From: Daphnia pulex
Lineage: Eukaryota > Arthropoda > Branchiopoda > Diplostraca > Daphniidae
Length of the DNA stretch: 64,000 nucleotides
Direction: 5' to 3'
Assembly: GCF_021134715.1 (NCBI RefSeq)
Contig: NC_060021.1
Location: 6,473,501 to 6,537,500, forward strand
Position numbers and translations under genes: made by a program. Below, one piece after another: positions 13,377 to 22,781 of this stretch. Below the pieces are notes generated by a model that saw only the letters and a program-made list of their open reading frames with translations, made no database searches and was not told the origin of the DNA. Position 1 is the first letter of the stretch; each line of letters begins with the position of its first letter.

Positions 13377-13716
13377 ATGAGAAAACCAGAAGTAGAAAAA
13401 AAATCAGTTATCGAAAATTTAACAGGTGAGCTTTGTTGCTGGAATAGTTATCGTCGGTTTTCACTAAATATTTCAACAAAATAACTGTCGATTAATGCTT
13501 AAAAAGATGTTCAAAGTAACGGAAATTGACTGTTTTGACAGCTAAAATTATCGAAAAGCCATCTAGCGTTAGAAAAAAGAAACGCCCAAGTAAAACTTCG
13601 TTTGCGCGTAAGAAGGCCCTGATTTTGGAAAGTATTACACAGACAGAGTTTAACGCAACTAGACTATTATGAGATAACCTACGAAAATAAGTCAATTGTT
13701 GGGTACCTGGGCATAA
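13377..13716 (+). pseudogene. Small two-exon gene, unit 1 copy, broken
   Basis: Homologous to the intact 74-codon gene at 33751-34091. Exon 1 (13377-13425) and the splice sites AACAG|GTGAGC and TTTTGACAG|CT are preserved. In exon 2, TTA (Leu) has become TGA at 13670-13672, and one A is missing from the AAAAA run just downstream, which also shifts the frame. One further residue differs upstream (Ile instead of Asn). This copy cannot make the full product; units 2 and 3 can. Confidence 0.55.
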
Positions 13717-15094
13717 TCCTGTGGTGAGTGACTGCAGGTGTGTAACAGCGGACGGAGGTGATCACTGAAGTGGTCCAGAAACTCGCGAAGTCGCCAGTGA
13801 AGTCAAACAAATTGTGTTTAGAAGCAGTAAAGCTAGATGAGCATGCGTCACAAAGATAAGTGTGGAGAAGAACATTGGTGGAAGTCCTTCTTCGGTCATG
13901 GACAAAGGTCAGCATTGGCACAAGAATGTCCGTGCCAGGACCACACCATTCCATAAAGAAACTGCATGCTCTGTAAAAAAAAAAAATGATACATTAATGA
14001 AAATATAACAATGAAAAAATCAGATCAATCTTTACCTTTTCTAAGAAGCAAACTGAATTGTTATGATGAAAAAAACCGTAAAAATGGAATTCACAGCAAC
14101 CAACAGCATTACTCCAAATGTTGAGATACATCTCCTGATGCTAAAGAAAGTGTATGAATCATGAAGTATTGCAGTAATGTGGTAATAGGTGGTATTGATG
14201 CTTACCCTTATCCTATGGGTAATGAATTTAGTAAGGCATTTGACTTTCATCAAGCAGATCTGGTACCACGTTCATACAAATGGCAGGATATTCACTTCAC
14301 ATGCTTCATGTCTCTGAAACTCTAAGTGGGAATGGGACAAGGAAATTCTCATATAATTTTCAAATTTACACAAATTTACTTATCGAGAAATAAAACTTAC
14401 CTATCCTTTAGCTGGGTTGCCTTCTAAACAGAAGTAAACAAATGAATGACAACAAACATGCTGTTGCAGGGCACGCCATCAAAAATTGCAAGATTCAGAA
14501 AAGATCCTATGGTTCACACGGAAGGATACCTATGTTATAAGAAAATATGAATTGTAATGGTCTAGTAGCAGCAGAGACTACGAATTCGTAGTCTGTGGTA
14601 GCAGTAAAAATGGGGAAATACCTTATCTCGGCACATTTGTATTCCGCTACCTGTGGGTATCAAACATTAGTTTCAGCCTTTAGGCTTCTGACAGCATGGG
14701 TCTATTGGATGGAAAGTGACTGACAGTATGCATGTATGCATAATGCATCTAGAATTTGAAAGAAATAAGTTGGTACAGTATAAACAAAAGGAAGTTAGGT
14801 CAAAATAAACCTACATCAGATACGAAGTTCAATTTGGTAATTGAATCACAGGAATATAAGTATAAATAAGCTACAATTTGTTTCGGCCATTTTGGCTCGT
14901 TTAACGATGTAACAACAACAAGGGCAACACTAGCGACATCTGGTAATGAGTTTTTGAATCCTAAGTTGGTTCCTCAGTCACAGCTCATTGGAGTTCTATT
15001 GTCGCGTAGTATTGTCGGGTATTTTTGATAAAATATTGGGGTTCTAGTGTGGTTGTTTTCGTTGAAGTTCCAACGACAAGTGGGGGCTTCGTAT
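13717..15094. other. Spacer of unknown content with a perfect palindrome
   Basis: No gene is supported. A minus-strand open frame (13954-13679) begins EWCGPGTDILVPMLTFVHD and is also present at 34329 and 55736, but I do not recognise it. Several minus-strand donor-like signals (GGTAAG types near 14030, 14200 and 14395) suggest a spliced noncoding or decayed transcript. An 18-bp perfect palindrome centred on GAATTC lies at 14576-14593. The same spacer recurs at 34092-35459 and 55499-56866. Confidence 0.4.
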
Positions 15095-16360
15095 TTTTAT
15101 GCTGCTGTGGTTGTGGTGTACGCTTCAGTTGTGTAGTAGGCCGGTTCAGAGTAGTAGGCAGGGGCAGCCGTTGTATAATAAGGAGCCTCGGCGTAGTAAA
15201 CCGGAGCAGCAGTTGTGTAGTAAGGAGCTTCAGTGTAGTAAACTGGAGCAGCAGTGTAGTAGGAGCCTCAGTGTAGTATACAGGGGCGGCAGTTGTGGTG
15301 GTGTAGTAAGGAGCCTCGGTGTAGTAGACCGGTGCAGCAGTGGTGTAATACGGAGCCTCGGTGTAAGCTGGAGGAGCATAGTAGCATGGAGCAGCATAGG
15401 TTGTGGTATAAACTTCCGTGGAATAGTAGACCGGAACAGGAGTAGTGTAAACCGGAGGAGCATAGTAGCTTGGAGCGGCGTAGGTTGTGGTGTAAACCTT
15501 GGTGGTGTAGTAACTGGGCTCGGTGTAATAGGCAGGAGCAGCTGTGGTGTAGTAAACTATAGCAGGATTGGCGTAGTAGACTGGTTAAACATACGGCGCA
15601 ACTGTGGTGTAGACCGGAGGCGAGTACTAGCTACGCGCGGCATATGCAACTGTGGTAGTATAGTAGGTCTCAGTAGGGTAGTAAGCGTAGAAAACGACAA
15701 CAGTTGTAGTGTACGGGGCAACAGTCGGGTATGACTCCTAGAAACCACAGAATGTTTTAGCGACTTTAACACATTTATACTTATGATAACCTTACCTGAT
15801 AGTACGACGCCGGTGTTGTTGCTGGTGGACAATAACAAGGAGTCGTAGCATAATATGCTGGAGCCTGAGGAGTCTGCCTTTTCTTCTGGGCATTATAACC
15901 ATAATCAACCTGTAAATCCAAAACAATTGTTTAAGACAAAACTCTTGATTAGTTTCCGAACGGGGCTTACTGGGTAGTAGGAAGCAGGAAGTTGTGGTCG
16001 GTGGAGGAGAATAATACGTAGCCGACGTTGTGTAGCAGGATTCAGGTGCGGAGTAGACACTGCGGTTCATCTGATGACCATATCTACCCTATTTAGACAT
16101 TTAATCGTTTTTCCACAACAGGAATACTTGAAGTTTACTTAAATATGTCGGCACAGGTGTGGTGTAGTACTATGGTTCCTCGGTATAGTATTTAGGAGCT
16201 TCTGTGTAGTGCTTTGAAAGTTTGAAGTATAGGTGTAATTGGCCGACGGTAGGGCATGTCTTTGTTGATGCCGTTGATCATTCATCTCCGGACCGAGTTC
16301 AGGCATATAAGCTGATTGGGCATACTCGCAGCCAGCGAGACCAAGATCATGAAACAACAT
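15095..16360 (-). pseudogene. Secreted Tyr/Thr/Pro-rich repeat protein, copy A, decayed
   Basis: Read leftwards from about 16360, the product has a short N-terminal exon, two exons rich in YYTT and PPTTT, then a long exon of repeats such as YYTTAAPVYYTEAP. Such proteins are common in Daphnia and are usually annotated as adhesive-plaque-like or cuticular structural proteins. The copy is broken: an in-frame TAG follows YYTEEP near 16170, the signal-peptide region is out of frame because of a 2-bp difference from copy C, exon 2 changes frame before its donor, and the large exon contains further stops and frame changes. The + strand open frames over it are shadows of the repeats. Confidence 0.6.
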
Positions 16361-16770
16361 GCTAAAGAAACCTAAATAACCTGGTGAAACGAGCGAAAGT
16401 GAAAAGAAGAGGCTCTGAACAGAAGAAAAAAAAACACAGGAAGAAGAGGAAGAGAAAACGTCATGTCGAAATAAAGGACGAAAAAAGTTGGAAGAAGAGC
16501 GGATGCTTGACTCCTTAAAGTTAAAGTAAATGGCTGGGATTCCCCTTCACAAACACATTTGCAGCTGTTTTTTTTTTTTTAATTTCGTCCTTTCTCTAGA
16601 AAAATATATTCTCCATGCTGAGTAACCAAGCGTTCAGTTCAGACGGTAACAAAAGTACGGAAAATAACAAAAGGGAGAGTGTCGGGAATTTTTTCAAAAG
16701 TTTGGAATTTTGTAAATTAAACAATAAAATAAAGTTGAAAAGATTGCGACAAAAAAAGCCATCTTTGGGG

Positions 16771-18952
16771 TTAAACGGTGGGTTTAGACTTCGATCGTTT
16801 CTTTTTTCCTTTCTTGTTCGGCTCGGCGAGTTCCGAATCCAAGTCGGCAGACAACGATAGACTGACGTTCAAGGGATTCAGTTCCCGTTCTGAGAAAAAA
16901 TACTTGCGTAATTCAGCATCTGGCAAATCGTTTTCATTCAAATCGGGCGCATCCAAGATCGCTTCTTCTTCCGCGGTTAGTTCTTCCGATAAAAAAATTG
17001 AAAAAATAAAAACATTATAACCAAGGCGTAGGATAAAAGAGACAATTTCAAAAAAGAGAAGTTAAAACAATATAAACCTCTTGGTATAACAGGTGCAGTG
17101 ATGGGCTCATTGATCCTTGCCGTCTCTTCTTCCTGGTACAACGCTTCAATAGCAATATCTTGGAATTGAAAGATTTGCTCCAGATACTTGGGTATGTCGT
17201 TAGTGCATTTACCCTCTTTCTCAATCCAAGTCATGTGTTGGAAGAGCGGTAACAATTCCTTCGAAATTTGTAAGACACTCCTTTTGATGTGGTTGGCAGT
17301 TCCATCGCCGATGTCAAGGTTAGTTAACGTCAAATACTTCTGAAAATAGCCTTTCTTATTTGGTTCGATGAGTTCTTTGAATGGCACTTCGCTGTTGAAG
17401 TTCTTGTCATAATAATGACATGATTGCCATGCTAGGAAGCCTGCGGCGATGGTGATGATGCGACGGTCGAAACTTTGCTTGGTCCGCCGATCAAAAATTG
17501 AAACGATGTTGTTTGTGATGTTGTAGACCCGTTCAGTTATTTCCACAGACGACTTGAAAGGATCGTGGATTCTAAGGCTGGGTAGAACTGAACGGGCATG
17601 GTGGAGAACTACAGGGATGGATCTTGAACTTCCAGCTTCACATGTGGTTGTTGATTTGTTTGTGAGTTGAGGCGGTTCAGGCAACTCTTTGAGGTACCTT
17701 TCTAGTTTTTTCAGAGTAGCGCCAAGTTGATAATGAGTAACCGGAGGGGTTACATTTAGAACAGGTGCAATTTGCTTGATGGAAATGCCCTTCTCTTTTC
17801 GATATACAAAGATGAAGACAGCAGCTGCCGCTGTTGTAAGGTTGCGACGTCCTTTGAGATCTTGAAAAATATCCAGCATATGGTTTTTTAGGTGTTCAGC
17901 ATTAAATGCCCTGCAGAGTGTTTCGATGGTATCTACTCCTTCTTCTCTTCCCAGGAAGATGGAAGCCTTGGAAGATAAAACCTGCTTTCCCTGGACCCGT
18001 GCTCCAGAAACCACAGACTTGGGCCTGAAAAATTTGTAAATGTAGTCATCTAAAATTCAAGGAAATCTGGGTTTTTACCTCTCTTCTTCTTCAGACTCTT
18101 CGGACTCTTTAACAACTTTAAGTGCCTCAGCTTTTCCTTTGGGATGTTTTGGAAGCTTTTTTCCTCCAACTTTCACTTTGAGTCCAAGATCCAACTCAGC
18201 TTTTGTTCCCAGTAAGGTGGGAGACTTGGGAGAGAAAACCTCCTTTCCTTTGATTCGTGCTTCAGAAATCACCACATCAGTTTCAAGCCTAAAAAAAAAA
18301 TGTAGTCATGTGAAGTTCAAGGAAATTAGGGTTTTTACCTCTCTTTCTCTTCAGATCCTTTGGACTCTTCAGACTCTTTAACAAATTTACGTGCCTCCGC
18401 TTTTCCTTTGCGATGTTTTGGAAGTGGAACCTTATTTCCTCCAACTTCCACTACGAGTCCAGCATTCAATTCAGACTGTGCTCCCAGGAAGATGGAAGCT
18501 TTGGGAGAGAAAACCTTTTTTCCTTTGACCCGTGCTCCAGAAATTACCACAGTCTTGCACCTGAAAAAATAATTAAATGTAGTCGTGTGAAATTTAAGGA
18601 AATGGAGTTTTTTACCTCTCGTTATCTTCAGACTCTTCCAACTCTTCAGACTTTTCAAACTCTTCAGTCACTTCAATAACTTTAGGTGCCACAGCTTTTT
18701 TTTCGTGATGGTTTGAAAGTGGAATCCTTGTTTCTCCAACATTCACTGCAAAAAGAGATAAACATCACAATCAATGTACCAGTAACAAAGAACAGGTTGT
18801 AGATAAATTGAAACATTCCGATGCAAAACAACATAAACTTGCATGTAACCATGACATAACATAGCAACAACAGGAACTGACTTGGAACAGAAACAATACT
18901 CACTAGCTGGGAGGTTTCCATCTTTCACTTTAGCTTTCTCAGAGTCAGACAT
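16771..18952 (-). CDS. BRF2-like (TFIIB-related) protein, type A, unit 1
   Basis: Six exons join in one frame: 18952-18904, 18745-18616, 18560-18339, 18288-18079, 18024-17078 and 16982-16771, giving 589 residues. Exons 3 and 4 are two copies of one module of about 70 residues (VVISGARVKGKKVFSPK at the start, an acidic ESEE tail at the end); the core exon starts with the same motif. The core then resembles human BRF2, the TFIIIB subunit for type-3 Pol III promoters: two cyclin-like folds, the second with RRIITIAAGFLAWQS (human VITAATFLAWQS), and a C-terminal DLPDAELRKYFFS like the human DSEIEQYL segment. The usual N-terminal zinc ribbon (CxxC pairs) is not seen. Function as a Pol III factor is an inference from these matches. 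The first ATG (MSDSEKAKVK) was chosen because it lies in the exon with a clean donor. No break is seen. Confidence 0.72.
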
Positions 18953-19246
18953 TTTTCGTTTGTTCACTATAGAAAGACAAATGTGATTCTAATGGTCAAG
19001 AAATACAAGAGAACTGCGTAGCTACTTGAAGACAAAACTGACAAATCGCAAAAAGTTGCTTTCTATTCTGTCTTCTTCTCAATAGCTTTCCTCTAAAACA
19101 CTCGCTTGCCTTTGATATGTCGATTTTTGACGTAAAAAGTATTTCTTTTTTCCCGATTCTGTTTTCTACTGACTGTTGTTATTAACCTAACATGTTTTCA
19201 TTTTGGATTTCATGTTTTCATCCAAGACAGTTGAAATAACAAATAA

Positions 19247-19258
19247 GGTATCGATACC
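19247..19258. promoter_or_regulatory. DRE-type palindrome upstream of BRF2-like A
   Basis: GGTATCGATACC, a perfect 12-bp palindrome holding TATCGATA, the DREF element known from Drosophila housekeeping promoters. It lies about 300 bp upstream of the type A start codon. The same palindrome is kept at the same distance upstream of the other two intact BRF2-like genes (39610-39621 and 60727-60738). Confidence 0.5.
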
Positions 19259-19755
19259 AGCTGTTGTCTATCGGACTTGAATTGTAGTGCAGAGTTGCTA
19301 GATTTCTAAATTTCGTCAAGGAATAATTCTTGAATGCTAAAAAGGTAAATAAATACACAGGAAAATAATAAAAAGCTCCAGGAAAATATCGTTATTATGA
19401 AAATAAAAAAACTATTGAACGAGACAATGATCGAAATGACAGCACGTCGTGAGGCGATCGTTCATGAAGGCTAGAAATGAATGAGCTAATCAAGCTTCTG
19501 CTTGTTGGAATAAATTAGATCCGCTAGATTTGTTCCCTTATCTATTTAAATACTTTATCTTTTCTTTTCTTTTTAAAATGAAGTCGCTGGTGTTACTGTA
19601 CTGAGCAGCACCAGAGAGACTGGAGGTTGTTCAATGAAAGGTTTTGTGTGTGTGTGTGTGGACCGATGGTGTCGTATTCCCGCTTTAGCTGCGTCACGAG
19701 TCTGCTCAAGTCACCGAACAAATAATCAAAAGGGAGTGTAAAAAAAAGAGGAATG

Positions 19756-19763
19756 TATAAAAA
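19756..19763 (+). promoter_or_regulatory. Candidate TATA box for a + strand transcript
   Basis: TATAAAAA. A strong donor (ATCCAG|GTAAGC, GT at 20030) follows, which would end a noncoding first exon. Its partner could be the acceptor before 22414. Together with the minus-strand gene starting at 18952 this would make a divergent promoter region. It is repeated at 40119-40126. Confidence 0.35.
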
Positions 19764-21260
19764 CCCTACGTCCAGGAAGAGAGAAAGAGAAAGAATGAGA
19801 ACTTTGGTCGAAAGAGGAAACCTATGATGAAAGTCAGGAGGATCAAAGCACACGAGAAGCAAAAAGTTATCGGCAGTCTGTGTAGTTATACGACTGGGTG
19901 TAGAAGCCGCCAGCCAGCCAGCTAGCGAGCCCTTCTTTTTTCTCCCAACTGATAAAACTCACGTTCCACCGAGCCCTGCCACTTGAACGAAAGCCACAGC
20001 CCAGTTCACTCGTCTTTCTCTTCATCCAGGTAAGCGATTTCTCCCCCCACTTACCTTAGAAACTTTGACATTGTAGAAAAAAGAAGCTCCATTTTGTCGT
20101 CCAGACGTGTGAGATTCACGTGCTCGGAGACATAACAATAATACTACCCGTACATACGCGCTGTACACATTCGTGATGTATCATTCGCGGCGTGTTGAGT
20201 GATTATTTTTAGAGTTTAGCAGGTGAAGCTGGCTCGGAAAAATCCCGAGAGTCGGGAATCTCTATCGAGTGTTTTCGTGTGTGAGACTCGCTCGCCGTCC
20301 TTTCACTGTGTATATTTTTGCTTGATTATTCATGAAGGCAGGGTGCAGCTCTGTTTCAACAATTTTATATATTGGCTCTCATCCTTATTGTCATTGTTGT
20401 TTACTCCCGACCAGCAGAGCTCTCGCGTCTCACCTATCTACTTTTTCCTATTTTCGAAAGAAATGAAAACAGCGGAAAACAGAAGATGTCAAATATGTCT
20501 ATCAGTTAGAGGGACCACTGTTGATGCCAAAATCACAAAAGTGTGGTAGGGAATCTTGATCTTGTTATGTCGAAAATTATCAAAAGGAGAAAAGGTGAAA
20601 GAAGGTGAAAGAGAGAGAATTAAATAAGCCAGAAGAAGTTAACGAATACTGCCAGTGTTAATATTATTCCCGATAAAAGCGGATAAAAGTACGCCGAAAA
20701 AAGAAGCTTAATTAGCCTAATACCATAGCATTTGTTAAATGTTTCTTCAGCATTATTTTTAATATCACCTTTTTTCACTAGTTCGCAGTCAGCAGTCGCT
20801 TATAAAGTAGCCAGCTGGCGGTAATATTTTCAAAAATTTAATTAGGTACTCAATTAAAATCTATTCGGGTCGGGCGGCCATATTTTTTAGGGCGAAATAG
20901 GAACTAAACATTTTTATGAATAAAGTTAAGTGGCAAAAATATTGAATTCAAGGAATAACTGAAAGAATTTCTACCAAAATTCAATTAAGTTGGAAAAAAA
21001 AAGAAATTAAGAAAAATGAAGTTGCACAATTAACTGCCAGAATAGGATGTGGGTCGGCGGCCATCGACTATTGCCAGAACACTTTGGACGTGTGCATCTT
21101 TTTAAATTAATCGCAGATTTTTTTTCACGATGTGTGTTAAAATTTTACTAGTATCGATTAATCATCGATACACATGTCTGCTGAAATGGCTGAAATGCTG
21201 AAATTTAAAAACATTTTCTTTTTGATTTTATAATTATGTATAGTTATTACATATAAACAT
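19764..21260. other. A-B spacer, left part
   Basis: AT-rich noncoding sequence with the candidate first exon ending at 20029. The open frame at 20223-20549 has no features I can support. An imperfect inverted repeat (GTATCGAT, 5-base loop, ATCGATAC) lies near 21152-21172. The equivalent in the next unit is 40127-41623. Confidence 0.4.
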
Positions 21261-21560
21261 GGGGTGAGTGGGTGTATTGGTTAAGGCGTTAGGCCTAATT
21301 GGGGATAAGTGCAGAGGTGCACTTTGAGACCAGGGTTCGAACCCCTGGTATAACATTGTTGTTTGGCTATATACCCACTATGGCGCCACTGTGGCATCAG
21401 ATGTAATATCTACCCCGACCCCCGTGCTGGAGAGGGAACTCGGGAGAGTTGCTGAGGGATGTTTCGTCCAATAATCCTCAGCGCAAAAGGCGAATGAAAT
21501 GTGGAGTAATCGGAAACTGGCGCTGTTTATCTGGCAGAGCAAAGTGTCCTAAAATGCCTT
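21261..21560 (+). mobile_element. tRNA-derived SINE, unit 1
   Basis: The first 90 bases (21261-21350) resemble a class II tRNA of Leu/Ser type: an A-box-like TGGTTAAGGCGTTAGG, a long variable arm that pairs (GTGCA/TGCAC), and a B box GGTTCGAACCC inside a perfect T arm (CAGGG/CCCTG). The acceptor stem does not pair, which argues against a functional tRNA and for a SINE head. A tRNA-unrelated body follows; its 3' end is not clear and the end given is approximate. The next unit has the same element at 41624. Confidence 0.55.
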
Positions 21561-22419
21561 GTTCCGTCGTGTTGAATGAATGTGTGTAGCAAAAGTTGGG
21601 CGCAGCGCTCTATACGGGCTAGACGTATATCTTCAGTGATCATAAACGCATGGTTTCCACCGACAACTAATGTTGGCCGTGTCATGATATACCGCCGGGT
21701 GTATCATGTGGGCAACCTCTTGATAAATGCGATTATGTGAGGGATATTTGTGCTAGATTCAGATCCGTATATCCTGAGACGTATTATCTTATGTAAACCG
21801 TAGACTAGAGCTGGCCGTGGTGACCCAGTGCATACCACCCAACCCATTGCTATACTATGGAATTATCGTATACATTACATGTTCAAGCGATAATTAGTAT
21901 AACAAGCCCTACACACACACAATGGCGGATGCTCTCTCTCCTTGCTATTTCAAAGCAAAGTAGGGCGTGTATTTTTTTAATTCATTTGGTTTTCTAATTT
22001 TGACCGCCAGTTCAGAAAACAAAAAGTTTGATTCTGCCTTGGCAGCATAGACAACCTTGACCATCGACTATATAAGAAAAAGTAGCCATGTGAGGTGAAA
22101 GTTTCAGCACATTTTAATAGTTGTGACTCCCTTATGGTCAATTTTTCAAACATCACCGCATTCAAAAATGTCTATTCATTTTAAGGTCACATTTGAGTTT
22201 TGTTTTGTGGGCTGTTAAGTTTCAATTTATTGATTTCGCCAAGTAGGCTACTGGCTGTTGTCAAGCATTTTATATCTTACCGTAGCCTAGGGTAATTTAT
22301 AAATGTATTGGTAAATATATTTGAGAGAACTGGTGTGAATTTATCATTGAAAGTCGGCGATTGTTCTAAAAAAGTCTATATACAATCACTGTCATTTTAT
22401 TTTCGATTTCCAGTTAACT

Positions 22420-22781
22420 ATGCTGTTTGCCGGAATACGGGAACGGCAGTTTGGCGGCCAATGGACAGATAACAGAACATCCGCCTTCCTGCAACCATTT
22501 ATGTGCTCCGGCAAACCGGAGAATGGGTTGAAGTTGAAGAAGAAAAATCATCGAAATTCCAATGCAGAGACAGCAGCACACACTCCTGCTGGTAAGTGAA
22601 ATTTGCTTCATGCTTTCTCTAGATGACATCTAGATCTAGAGATCTAGTAGATGTGTTTGAACGGGCAAGTGTATGGTAGTATTATTTTTTTTCGCATCAA
22701 TGGTCAAAGATTTTATAATGGTCTCACCGGAAGTAAACGCGCTGCTAGTTTTTTTAATTATTTTTAGGTGCAGTTAAGTGA
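22420..22781 (+). CDS. Candidate small spliced ORF (61 residues), unit 1
   Basis: An exon after the acceptor GATTTCCAG opens 6 bases before an ATG at 22420 and runs to a strong donor CTGCTG|GTAAGT (end 22591). Joining to the acceptor TTTTTAG at 22767 continues the frame for four codons to TGA at 22779-22781. The product starts MLFAGIRERQFGGQW and is rich in Lys and Asn in its second half. With the noncoding exon that ends at 20029 this could be a real short gene, or a noncoding RNA with clean splice sites. I do not recognise the family. Confidence 0.35.

Noticed and set aside
13679-13954. An additional unc80 exon (EWCGPGTDILVPML frame)
   Set aside because: It does not resemble the UNC80 region expected upstream of the EGHVINCIFK exon, and the small + strand gene lies between them.
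15099-15734. 211-codon + strand open frame (and its repeats at 25022, 35464, 45385, 56871)
   Set aside because: It is the reverse-strand shadow of the Tyr-rich repeat exon; its Cys/Ser/Val-rich text follows from the TAGTA/GGAGC repeat.
21261-21350. Functional tRNA gene
   Set aside because: The T arm and variable arm pair but the acceptor stem does not, and a long non-tRNA body follows, as in a SINE.
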